A stretch of DNA of 64,000 nt from Mesorhizobium sp. CA8 (GTDB taxonomy: Bacteria > Pseudomonadota > Alphaproteobacteria > Rhizobiales > Rhizobiaceae). Position 1 is the first letter of the stretch, and the number at the start of each line of letters is the position of its first letter. The DNA lies in NCBI RefSeq assembly GCF_020164955.1, contig NZ_JAIUHG010000027.1, forward strand, positions 34,024-98,023. The letters run 5' to 3'. This document shows, piece by piece, positions 26,438 through 36,393 of the stretch. The position numbers were made by a program, and so were the translations under genes. The notes under the pieces are model-generated. The model was not told where the DNA came from. It worked only from the letters and a program-made list of their open reading frames with translations, and did not search any database.

Positions 26438-27468
26438 GACCAGGGCCCCTTCGAGCGGACATTGCGCGGTCCGGTCGGGTTGCGGCCCCAGGGATTGGGC
26501 TTTGGCGGCGGCGGTTCGGCCTCCGAGACCGGGTCTGCCGGCTTACCCCATGGCCCCGCTGATGGCTCCTCGGGCTGGATGGGTGGCGGAGAAGCCGCGC
26601 GCCGACTAGCCGGCGCGGCGCCGGCCATCGCGCGCGCCATCTCCTGCAGCGCCGCAATGCGGTTCTCCGTGCTCGGATGGGTCGAGAACAGATTGTCCAT
26701 GCGCTCGCCATGCAGGGGGTTGATGATGAAAAGATGCGCCATCGCCGGATTGCGCTCGGCATCCTCATTGGGGATCTGTTCGGCGCCGCGCGCGATCTTG
26801 TTGAGCGCCGAGGCCAGCCATAGCGGGTGGCCGCAGATTTCGGCGCCGCGCCGGTCGGCCTCGTATTCGCGGGTGCGGCTCACCGCCATCTGCACGATCA
26901 TGGCGGCAAGAGGCGCGACCAGCATGGCCACCAGCACGCCGACAAAGCCGAACGGATTGTTGTTCTCCCGGCTGCCGCCGAAGAAGAAGGCGAAATTGCC
27001 GAGCATCGAGATGGCGCCGGCAAGCGTCGCCACGATCGTCATGGTCAGCGTGTCGCGATGCTGCACATGGGCAAGCTCATGCGCCATCACCGCCGCGACT
27101 TCTTCATGCGAGAGCCGCTCGAGCAGGCCGGTGGACGCCGCAACGGCAGCATTTTCGGGATTGCGGCCGGTGGCGAAGGCGTTGGGCTGCGGGTTGTCGA
27201 TCAGATAGGTCTTCGGCATCGGCAGGCCGGCCTGCTTGGCCAGCGCCTGGACGATCGCGTAATATTCGGGCGCATTCTTCTCGTCGACCTCTACGGCGTG
27301 GTTCATCGACAGCACCATCTTGTCGGCGTTCCAATAGCTGAACAGATTGGTGCCGGCGGCGATCAAAAGCGCGATGATCATGCCACCCGAGCCGCCGATC
27401 AGATAGCCGACGCCCATGAACAGCGCCGTCATGGCGGCAAGAAGCATGGCGGTGCGAAGCGTGTTCAT
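26434..27468 (-). CDS. htpX: zinc metalloprotease HtpX
   Basis: This membrane-bound M48 protease degrades misfolded inner-membrane proteins. The 344 residues start with two hydrophobic segments (LLAAMTALFMGVGYLIG and MIIALLIAAGTNLFSYW). The zinc site is HELAH in MAHELAHVQHRDT (about 130), with the distal glutamate in YEADRRGAEICG (about 200). Two more hydrophobic segments follow the active site. The final 60 residues are Pro/Ala-rich (ASPPPIQPEEPSAGPWGK onwards), longer than in E. coli HtpX. It is the first gene of the minus-strand unit and is divergent from the SDHAF4-like gene. Confidence 0.95.
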   Translation of the reverse strand: MNTLRTAMLLAAMTALFMGVGYLIGGSGGMIIALLIAAGTNLFSYWNADKMVLSMNHAVEVDEKNAPEYYAIVQALAKQAGLPMPKTYLIDNPQPNAFATGRNPENAAVAASTGLLERLSHEEVAAVMAHELAHVQHRDTLTMTIVATLAGAISMLGNFAFFFGGSRENNNPFGFVGVLVAMLVAPLAAMIVQMAVSRTREYEADRRGAEICGHPLWLASALNKIARGAEQIPNEDAERNPAMAHLFIINPLHGERMDNLFSTHPSTENRIAALQEMARAMAGAAPASRRAASPPPIQPEEPSAGPWGKPADPVSEAEPPPPKPNPWGRNPTGPRNVRSKGPWS

Positions 27469-27572
27469 CGTTTCATCCGTCTGACGTTGTGGCGAATAAG
27501 GGTCGATCCTTCTCGTATCATGGCTATATGATGGGAGGCGCCGGTCTTCGTTTCAATCGGCGGGAGTATCGC

Positions 27573-27794
27573 ATGACCGAAGAACCCAGCAAAACCGAAG
27601 CAGTTGCAACGACCAAAGAGCTGCAAAAAACGCTGACCCCAGCGGCGCAGCGCGCATTGGCCGAAGCCGAAGCGCGTCGCCGGAACTACCGGGCGGCGGA
27701 AGCGCAATTGCCGAAGGAAATCGGCGGCCGCGGCGGCAAGGAGCCCGGCCGCTACGGCGACTGGGAGGTGAAGGGGCTCGCCACCGACTTCTAA
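27573..27794 (+). CDS. DUF1674 (SDHAF4-like) protein
   Basis: The 73-residue protein ends in the family signature: GGRGGKEPGRYGDWEVKGLA followed by TDF, where the GGxxGxEPxRYGDWExKGxxxDF pattern is diagnostic. Its mitochondrial relatives (SDHAF4/Sdh8) help assemble succinate dehydrogenase by binding the flavinylated SdhA subunit, so an assembly role for complex II is the likely function. The start at 27573 has GGGAG 6 nt upstream. The gene overlaps the convergent HAD phosphatase gene by 4 nt at their stop codons. Confidence 0.85.
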   Translation: MTEEPSKTEAVATTKELQKTLTPAAQRALAEAEARRRNYRAAEAQLPKEIGGRGGKEPGRYGDWEVKGLATDF

Positions 27795-28456
27795 GCGACC
27801 GCGCGCTCGGGCGCGAGCGCGATCCAGCCACTGACGTCCACCGCGATGCCGAGTTCGTCATAGGAAAGGATTGCCGGATGTGGCGTGACGAGGGGGTGGA
27901 CATGCGTGGCGCCGATCACCATCACCAACGCGCCGGAAGCCTCGCCCGCCGCGATGCCCGCCGGCGCATCCTCGAAGACCAGGCAGTCGCGCGCCTCGAC
28001 GCCGAGACGGCTTGCCGCCAGCAGGAAGCAGTCCGGCGCCGGCTTGCCGTGGGTGACGTCTTCGGCCGTGACCATCATGGCCGGGACCGGAATGCCGGCC
28101 GCCTTGATGCGCAGCAGCGCCAGTTCGCGCGGCGCCGAGGTGACGATCGCCCAGCGCTCCGGTGGCAGCGATTCCAGGAACGCGACGGCGCCGGGGATAG
28201 GGACGATGCCTTCGAGATCGTCGGCTTCGGCCTTGAGCAGCAAATCCGCCTCCGCAACCGGATCGACCCCCGGAAGTTGCAGCGCGGCGATCGTCTCTCG
28301 CGCGCGCCTGCCATGGATCGTCGGCAGGAAGGCCGGGACATCGAGCCCGTGATGCTCCGCCCATTTCGCCCACACCCGTTCCGCCGCGGCGATCGAGTTG
28401 AGCACCGTGCCGTCCATGTCGAACAGGAAGGCGGCGAATTTTCTGGCTGCAAACAT
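27791..28456 (-). CDS. HAD superfamily phosphatase (sugar-phosphatase type)
   Basis: This cytoplasmic Mg-dependent phosphatase of HAD subfamily IA has 221 residues. The nucleophile motif is FLFDMDGTVLNS (residues 9-20), with the second Asp as acid/base; the cap follows with LPTIHGRRARETI. Motif II is AIVTSAPRELA, motif III is HGKPAPDCFLLAA and motif IV is CLVFEDAPAGIAAG. The layout resembles 2-deoxyglucose-6-phosphatase and sorbitol-phosphatase types, but substrate cannot be assigned. It overlaps the stop of the SDHAF4-like gene. Confidence 0.88.
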   Translation of the reverse strand: MFAARKFAAFLFDMDGTVLNSIAAAERVWAKWAEHHGLDVPAFLPTIHGRRARETIAALQLPGVDPVAEADLLLKAEADDLEGIVPIPGAVAFLESLPPERWAIVTSAPRELALLRIKAAGIPVPAMMVTAEDVTHGKPAPDCFLLAASRLGVEARDCLVFEDAPAGIAAGEASGALVMVIGATHVHPLVTPHPAILSYDELGIAVDVSGWIALAPERAVA

Positions 28457-28627
28457 CGGATGTCCTGGAGAATCGTTTTCGGGAAGGGGCGAAACGCGAA
28501 CCCCAGTCTAGACCGGCCGGCACGAGCTGAGAAGGCGAGACGCCGCCATTTCATCCCGGCACGGGAACAAGCTCCGGTTCGCAGCGTTGAACGGGCAGTC
28601 TTTCCAAAATCACCAAGGGGGCATGCG

Positions 28628-29497
28628 ATGCTGATCCGGCTCGGCTATGAAATCGCCATCGAATGCGCGGCGGTGACGCCGATCATATCGCTTCTCGACA
28701 TTCATCCCGAACGCCATGCCGACATCAAACGGCAGACGCGGGTTCTGACCTCGCCCTCGGTGCCGACCCGGACCTATCGCGACCGCCACGGCAATATCTG
28801 CCGTCGTTTCACGGCGCCGGCAGGCAACTTCCGCATCCTCTACGACGCGGCGGTCGAGGACAGCGGCGAGACCGACGAGGTGAACACGCTGGCGCACGAA
28901 ACGCCGGTCACGGAACTGCCGGACGATGTGCTGGTCTATCTGCTCGGCAGCCGCTATTGCGAGACCGACCATCTCAGCGACACCGCCTGGCAGCTTTTCG
29001 GCCAGCTGCCGCCCGGCTGGGCGCGCGTCCAGGCGATCGTCGATTATGTCAACAGCCGGCTTTCCTTCGGCTACGGCTATGCGCGCGCCACACGCACGGC
29101 GGCCCAGGCGCATGAGGAGCGTGTCGGGGTATGCCGCGATTTCGCGCATCTGGCGATCTCGCTTTGCCGATGCATGAACATTCCGGCGCGCTATGTGAAC
29201 GGCTATCTCGGCGATATCGGCGTGCCGGTCGACCCGGCGCCGATGGATTTCTCGGCCTGGATGGAAGTCTACCTCGACGGCAAATGGTACACGTTCGATC
29301 CGCGTCACAACCGGCCCCGCATCGGCCGCGTCGTCATCGCGCGCGGCCGCGACGCCACCGACGTGCCACTGCTGCACAGTTTCGGCCCGCACCGACTCAC
29401 CCTGTTCAAGGTCTGGACCTATGAGCAGGAGGGCCATCTCTTCAATCCGCCGCATCACGGCGTCGATCGGACGGCCAGCGCGCAGATGCTGGCATAG
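28628..29497 (+). CDS. transglutaminase-like cysteine protease family protein
   Basis: The 289-residue cytoplasmic protein has an N-terminal beta domain typical of bacterial transglutaminase-like proteins (MLIRLGYEIAIECAAVTPII) and the papain-like catalytic core. The nucleophile Cys is in ERVGVCRDFAHLAISLCR (about 162), the His is in the ARYVNGYL to SAWMEVYL region, and the Asp is in KWYTFDPRHNRPRIGR. Such proteins often neighbour ATP-grasp or DUF403 genes and may act as peptidases; no such partner is adjacent here. The start at 28628 follows AGGGGG; an out-of-frame ATG five bases earlier is ignored. Confidence 0.87.
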   Translation: MLIRLGYEIAIECAAVTPIISLLDIHPERHADIKRQTRVLTSPSVPTRTYRDRHGNICRRFTAPAGNFRILYDAAVEDSGETDEVNTLAHETPVTELPDDVLVYLLGSRYCETDHLSDTAWQLFGQLPPGWARVQAIVDYVNSRLSFGYGYARATRTAAQAHEERVGVCRDFAHLAISLCRCMNIPARYVNGYLGDIGVPVDPAPMDFSAWMEVYLDGKWYTFDPRHNRPRIGRVVIARGRDATDVPLLHSFGPHRLTLFKVWTYEQEGHLFNPPHHGVDRTASAQMLA

Positions 29498-29502
29498 AGG
29501 TC

Positions 29503-29536
29503 GGTTGATGTTCAGGTGATGCCGGCCCGAGAATGG
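29503..29536. repeat. family B repeat fragment (left arm only)
   Basis: GGTTGATGTTCAGGTGATGCCGGCC matches the left end of the elements at 8970 and 41691; the core and right arm are absent. Confidence 0.55.
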
Positions 29537-29612
29537 CTGTTGCGCTTTCCTCGCCCCAAGACTCTCCGGCCGCGCCCTGTTCCATCACGGCTCACGGCAG
29601 CCGCTGGCCCGC

Positions 29613-29639
29613 TTCGGCACAGTTCGATTGTGCCGAAGA
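29613..29639. terminator. hairpin after the transglutaminase-like gene
   Basis: CTTCGGCACA and TGTGCCGAAG form a perfect 10-bp stem with a 7-nt loop (GTTCGAT), about 115 nt after the stop. No U-tract follows on either strand, so termination would be weak; it may simply be a small palindromic unit. Confidence 0.35.
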
Positions 29640-29761
29640 GAGAACGACCGCGACAGCCCTCGAGATTATGGTAAGCGCTTCATGAAGGTCGCCTCTCCAG
29701 TGCATTTTCATTTACTTCGCATTCACCTTTAACTTCGCCGAAAGCCAGCAAAAACAATTGG

Positions 29762-29776
29762 TTAACTGCCTGTTAA
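29762..29776 (+). promoter_or_regulatory. candidate CtrA site TTAA-N7-TTAA
   Basis: TTAACTGCCTGTTAA (29762-29776) exactly fits the CtrA recognition pattern of two TTAA half-sites with a 7-nt spacer. It lies 93 nt before the Tad-like gene. In Caulobacter, CtrA controls pilus genes, so the position is sensible. Confidence 0.5.
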
Positions 29777-29868
29777 GCGCCTTTCGGCGACTGCCGGCCG
29801 GGTATGGCCGAATTCCTGCAACGCCTCTGCCGAGCGGCGCGAAGCCGCAGACGATGGAGGCGGATGGG

Positions 29869-31227
29869 ATGCGGCAGTTCAGAGGTGTCGTTCGTGGGGT
29901 GGACGGCTTTACCCGGAATCGCGAAGGCAATTTGGCGGTTCTGTTCGGAGCTGCCGCATCTGTCCTCGCGCTGGGGGTGGGATTCGCGGTCAATATCTCG
30001 CAACTCTACGATGCGAGATCGAGCTTGCAGGGCGTCGTCGACGCGGCTGTGACCTCGACGGCCCACGATCTCACCCTCGGCGTCATTACGGAAACCGATG
30101 CCAACAAAACCGTGCAGGCGTTTCTCGACGCCAACAGCACGGCCGGCACACTGCAGGCCAACCAGGTCGTGCTCGACAAGCTCACGGTCAACAGGACGGC
30201 CAATACGGTACGGGCGGATGCGCATGTCGATGTCGGCCTCTTTTTCCCGCTGTTCAGCACCAGCAACATGCGGCGCGTGACCGCCTCGACCACGGCGCTT
30301 TATTCCGACAAGACCATCGAGGTGGCGATGATGCTCGACGTCACCGGTTCGATGGCGGGCCAGAAGATCAAGGACCTCAGGACAGCGGCCGGCAATGCCG
30401 TCAACTCCTTCCTCACCGGCCAGAACGCCGCCAATCCGCGGGTGCGGGTGGCGATCGTGCCTTATGCCAACTCGGTCAATGTCGGCTCGCTCGCTGCAAG
30501 CACGGTCTTTGTCGAGACCAAGGCCAGCGAGCGCAAGCAGGCGCCGGGCGACGACGACCCGAAATACGTCTCGGCATCGACGCGACCGGAACTGCGCAAC
30601 CGAGCGCAAGGGCGCCTATCAATATTCGGATGCTGGTCCCGACGTGAGCATGGTCAACCGCGATCTCTATTTGTCCGACTTTGCCAAGCAGACACACACG
30701 CGAGCCTGCCCCGTCGCGACAATACAGCCGCTGACCACGGATGCGTCGGCTCTGAACAACGTTATCAAGGACCTCGATGCCTCCGGCGGCACCGCCGGTC
30801 ATATCGGCGTGCAATGGGCCTGGTACATGCTTTCGGAGAACTGGGGCAGCGTGATGAAGGCCTCGCAACGGCCAGCCAAGATGGATCCGAAGAGGGTGGC
30901 GAAATACGTGATCCTGATGACCGACGGCGAATTCAACCTGTCCTATTTCGACGCCAACAGCCCCGATCAGGTCTATAACGACGCCGGCAAGGTGCAGACG
31001 CGAACCGCGGCCACGACACTCTGCGCGGCGATGCGCGACCATGGCATCGAAATATTCACAATCGGCTTCGCCCTCACGGAGAAAAACGCCAAGTCGACGC
31101 TGCAATCATGCGCAGCCCCGATACCGGCAATGCCAAGCATTTCTATCAGGCGGCCAGCGGCACCGAGCTTGACCAGGCCTTCCAGGATATCGTGCGCAAC
31201 ATCGGCAAGCTGACGGTAACCAGATAA
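29869..31227 (+). pseudogene. Tad-type pilus assembly/VWA protein with two frameshifts
   Basis: This resembles the TadG-like proteins with a single N-terminal membrane segment (VLFGAAASVLALGVGFAVN) and a periplasmic von Willebrand A domain whose metal site begins MMLDVTGSMAGQK. Read from 29869 (GGAGG 8 nt upstream) the frame leaves the protein near 30588 and would end at 30978. Removing one G at 30588/30589 restores RPNCATERKGAYQYSDAG in the second frame, which runs to about 31113. A missing base between 31113 and 31114 returns to the first frame (SPDTGNAKHFYQAASG) and the TAA at 31225. Repaired length is 452 residues. The two indels compensate each other in number. Either the gene is decaying or the assembly has errors here. 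Confidence 0.8.
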
Positions 31228-31268
31228 CGGCGGCCATCCCGCCCATTGAAAGCCGACCCCAAACGGAA

Positions 31269-31302
31269 AAGGCCGCCGCTTCTTGACGAAGCCGGCGGCC
31301 TT
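31269..31302. terminator. bidirectional intrinsic terminator
   Basis: AAGGCCGCCG and CGGCGGCCTT form a 10-bp GC-rich stem extended by CTTC/GAAG. The minus strand continues into TTTTCCGTTT, and the plus strand into CCGTGTTT. It separates the Tad-like gene on the plus strand from the mini-gene on the minus strand and could end both. Confidence 0.75.
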
Positions 31303-31370
31303 CCGTGTTTCCGTCCATGACGCGGCTCCTGGCGGCAGCCCCACGGGCTACCTGCCGCGCGTCTCGCGCC

Positions 31371-31442
31371 TTAACGGGAAGACTGCTTCCCGGAAGTGCA
31401 ATCCGCGGAGCTCACGTTGTGGAAAACGAAATCACTCGACAT
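31371..31442 (-). CDS. candidate 23-residue mini-protein gene with very strong ribosome binding site
   Basis: On the minus strand, ATG at 31442 opens a 23-codon frame, MSSDFVFHNVSSADCTSGKQ followed by SSR, ending at TAA (31371). Its ribosome binding site GAAAGGAGGTGATCC (31444-31458) is complementary over 15 nt to the usual 3' tail of 16S rRNA, with 7 nt between GGAGG and the ATG. The 3' end of the frame holds a 7-bp hairpin with a tetraloop (31375-31392), and an intrinsic terminator follows 69 nt downstream. The layout (strong site, short frame, hairpin, terminator) looks like a small gene or a dual-function small RNA. I recognise no family. No membrane segment is visible; one cysteine is present. 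Confidence 0.5.
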   Translation of the reverse strand: MSSDFVFHNVSSADCTSGKQSSR

Positions 31443-31642
31443 CGGATCACCTCCTTTCAGTTCGTTGAACACACTCAGATGATGGGGTGCGCCGCGGCAA
31501 AAGACAAGATGACGCAACGGAATGGTCGTGCCACGAGCCGGGAAACTGCTCTTGCGGTGCTTTTGCGCAACAGATCGGGATTGCGGTCCACAGGCCGGTG
31601 GACGACAGTGCGGCTTTGGGGGCGATATATCGGGAGGTGGGC
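31443..31642. promoter_or_regulatory. divergent leader between the mini-gene and the cfa-type gene
   Basis: This 200-nt stretch holds the mini-gene ribosome binding site at one end and GGGAGGTGGGC for the cfa-type gene at the other. Both promoters should lie here, but no convincing -35/-10 pair is visible on either strand. Confidence 0.4.
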
Positions 31643-32910
31643 ATGGACGCCGCCGACAGAGCCGCGCGGATCGTACGCAAGGTCGTCGAAACGCTGAAGC
31701 CGGGTTTTGCGGTCCGGCTGTGGACGGGCGAGCGGATCGGACCCGCCGGCGGTCCGGTGCTTGCCATCAACGATCAGGATATCGTCTGGCAGCTGGTTCG
31801 CCGGCCGACCTTCTCGACGCTGGTGGAGATGTGGATTTCCAAAACGGTCGATATCGAAGAAGGCACGCTGTTCGATTTTTATGCCCTGCCTTCGCAAGGC
31901 AAGCTCAAGACGAAGTTCAAATCCCTGCCCAAGCTGGCGATCCTGCGCGACCTGCCCATGGTGTTGTTTTCGCGTAAGCAGATGACGGCGCGCAGCGACC
32001 TTTCCGGCCGTAAGCCTTTCGTCAGCGGATCGAACAAGGAGGCGATCCAGCACCATTACGACATTTCGAATGATTTCTACCGGCTCTTCCTCGACGAGCG
32101 CATGGTCTATAGTTGCGGCTATTTCCACGATTTCGCCAATGGGATCGACCAGGCGCAAGTCGACAAGCTCGACCACATCTGCCGCAAGCTCAGGCTGAAG
32201 CCCGGCGAAAAGCTGCTCGACATCGGCTGCGGCTGGGGTGCGATGCTCATCCATGCGGCGAAGAACTACGGCGTCTTCGGCCATGGCGTCTCGCTGTCGC
32301 AAGCCCAGACCGATCTTGCCCGCGAACGCATTCGCGCCGAGGGGCTGGAGGATCGCATCACCATCGAGATAAAATCCTATGCCGAACTCTCAGGCACGTT
32401 CGACAAGATCTCGTCGATCGGCATGTTCGAGCATCTGGGGCTCGCCAATCACGACGCCTACTTCTCGGCCGTCAATCGCCTGCTCAAGCCCGGCGGGATC
32501 TATCTGCATCACGCCATCACCAGGCGCAGCAAGGGCGACCTCCGCAAGACGTTGCGCAAGGGGCCGGAATACAAGGCCCTGATCAAATACATCTTTCCCG
32601 GTGGCGGCTCGACACGATCGGCATGACGCTCGGCAATCTCGAGGCGCACGGATTCCTCGTCTATGACGTGGAGAACCTGCGCGAGCATTACGCGCAAACC
32701 TGCCGCCTGTGGGCGGAGCGTCTGCACGCGCGCTTCGATGAGGCGGTCGCCGAGGTCGGCGAGCCCAAGGCGCGGCTGTGGCTGCTCTATCTGACGGGTT
32801 GCTCGATCACCTTCGAGCGCGCCTCGGCGCAGATTTTCCAGACTGTCGCCACCAAGCGCGCCCGCGGCCCGAGCGGCCTGCCGCCGACACGGGCGGATTT
32901 GTACCGGTAG
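31643..32910 (+). pseudogene. cyclopropane-fatty-acyl-phospholipid synthase family gene with a 3' frameshift
   Basis: CFA synthases transfer a methylene group from SAM to unsaturated acyl chains of membrane phospholipids. The start at 31643 follows GGGAGG. N-terminal features include HHYDISNDFYRLFLDERMVYSCGYF, then the SAM site KLLDIGCGWGAMLIHAAKNYG, GHGVSLSQAQ and the active-site region SIGMFEHLG. At FPGG (32594-32605) the frame leaves the protein and stops at 32626. A base missing between 32606 and 32607 restores ELDTIGMTLGNLEAHGFLVY, which continues to ADLYR at 32910. Repaired length is 422 residues. The lost part includes the C-terminal region of the lipid-binding active site, so the unrepaired form is probably inactive. 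Confidence 0.8.
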
Positions 32911-32922
32911 ACCCGACCCGCT

Positions 32923-33686
32923 TCAGTCCATCAAGCGCATCGGCGCGCCGATCTCGATCCGTGCGGGCCGGTCGACCGTGCAGTATACGCCAAGATTGTG
33001 AGCGTTATGGCGGACCAAATTGCGCAGGATGCCGGGGTCGGTGTCGAAGCCGTCCTGGGCGATGATGGTGAAGCCGCAGCGGCGGCAGGGTTCGGAGACG
33101 GTGAGCAGCAGATCGCCGACCGCGAGTTTCTTGCCGATCCATTCCGTTTCGGGAAAAGCGCCTTCGACCGGCGGCATGTCGACGACGATATTGGGGCGGA
33201 AGCGGCGCGGATCGGGCGCGCCCTCGGGGTGCAGCGCCTTCAGCCTGGCCAGTGAGGCGGTGGTGAGCAGATGGATCGGCGCCTTGGCATAGCGCGCCTC
33301 GGTCAGCGGGCCGGCGTAGCTGGGCGGTGCGTTCTGCGCGCCGAACGGCCGGATCGAGGCCTCGAAGCCAAGAAAGGCCGATACCGCGCGGTCGCTTTCA
33401 GGATCCGGCGCCGGCAGCCATTCGCCGCCGGGCACCGCCAGTTCGAGCCGCCATTCCTTGTTCATCGGAGCCTCGCTCAACCGGGTGCGGATCAGCGGCA
33501 CCTTGTGCCATCTGGCTTCGCGGTCGGGCCTGGCGATCTCGCCGGAGGCGTCGACCAGTCCGAACAGCCGGTCGCCATCGACGGTCTTCAGCCCGACGGA
33601 GATGGCATCACGCCGCTCGCCGGCGAGCGAGCTCGCCGGATAGCGCCAGAGCTGGCTGACGGTGCCGAGGATTGCCTCGCCTGCCA

Positions 33687-33687
<1 letters not shown>
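32923..33687 (-). CDS. MOSC domain-containing protein
   Basis: The 254-residue protein has the N-terminal beta-barrel MOSC-N-like region (LGTVSQLWRYPASSLAGE) and the MOSC domain, with the conserved cysteine in SEPCRRCGFTII. MOSC proteins relate to molybdenum cofactor sulfurases and to YcbX/YiiM-type enzymes that reduce N-hydroxylated compounds; which applies here is not known. The ATG at 33687 shares a base with the TGA of acs (TGATG at 33685-33689), so it is translated by coupling to acs. Confidence 0.87.
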
Positions 33688-35642
<1,955 letters not shown>

Positions 35643-35944
35643 TTTCAGCTTTCCTCCAGGACCGTTCCGCCGGCTTGAAACGCCGACAGCATCGCGGCGA
35701 AGCGGCCGCGAATTCGCGGGCATTATTAACAGTTCCGCCGTGACGGCAATATTAGACGTTGGATTCGCGCGGCGGGATGACGCACCGGCAATTGGGCCAG
35801 CTATCAGCACTCTCGCTTCGCGGCTGCTAACCACCTGTTTTAACGACAAAAATTTTGAAGAGCCGCGAAGAAATCGATAGACAGTTAAGCAACCGTGGGC
35901 ACAATTCAGCGTTGGGAGGAAGGAGAATCAACCAAGGAAACGCA
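35643..35944. other. 302-nt divergent gap between acs and the usg-family gene
   Basis: I see no gene. The stretch from about 35720 to 35870 is richer in A and T than its surroundings and must contain the promoters of both genes, but no clear hexamer pair or inverted repeat stands out. Confidence 0.5.
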
Positions 35945-36217
35945 ATGCGCGACAATTCCGAAATGGATCTGATGCTCAGGGGATACGGGCTGACTACGGC
36001 TAAGATCCTTTATCACTACCCCGATCACCCGCACCTGCTGCAAAGCTATGTCTGGCAGGACTATGACCTAGCTCCGGAATTCCCCGTGCTGATCCGCTTC
36101 ATCGAGTTCTGGAAGACCAAGCTCGAGGGCCCGCTGCATTCGGTCACCTATACGCATCACAGGCTGATCGCGCCGAACGAGTGGCGGAAGGTGGATGGGG
36201 AGTTTCGGGTGCATTAA
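35945..36217 (+). CDS. usg: usg family protein
   Basis: The 90-residue protein matches the usg family of alphaproteobacteria: MLRGYGLTTAKILYHYPDHP, then LLQSYVWQDYDLAPEFP and HRLIAPNEWR. The family is named from a gene upstream of trp genes in Caulobacter, and its function is unknown. The sequence is strongly conserved and cytoplasmic. AAGGAA lies just before the ATG at 35945. An upstream ATG at 35855 in the same frame has no ribosome binding site. Confidence 0.87.
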   Translation: MRDNSEMDLMLRGYGLTTAKILYHYPDHPHLLQSYVWQDYDLAPEFPVLIRFIEFWKTKLEGPLHSVTYTHHRLIAPNEWRKVDGEFRVH

Positions 36218-36227
36218 GCGGCGCATT

Positions 36228-36377
36228 CTCCCCTTGAGGGGAAGATGGCCGCAAAGCGGCCAGAGGGGGTTGCCGCGTGGAGCGCCGGCACCTTTGCAGG
36301 GTCGGAGGAGGTTGGCGCTCTACGTGAGACGACCCCCTCTGTCGCCTTTGGAGACATCTCCTCCTCGAGGGGGGCGA
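36228..36377. repeat. palindromic intergenic repeat, family A copy 3
   Basis: Outer arms CTCCCCTTGAGGGGAAGATG and CATCTCCTCCTCGAGGGG bracket inner arms CAGAGGGGGT and ACCCCCTCTG. It lies between the usg-family gene and the convergent aldo/keto reductase gene. Confidence 0.75.
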
Positions 36378-36393
36378 CTAGGCAGCGCCGGCT

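Noticed and set aside
31444..31458. Fragment of a 16S rRNA gene 3' end
   Set aside because: Only 15 nt match, with no further 16S sequence upstream and no rRNA operon parts nearby; it reads better as a ribosome binding site on the other strand.
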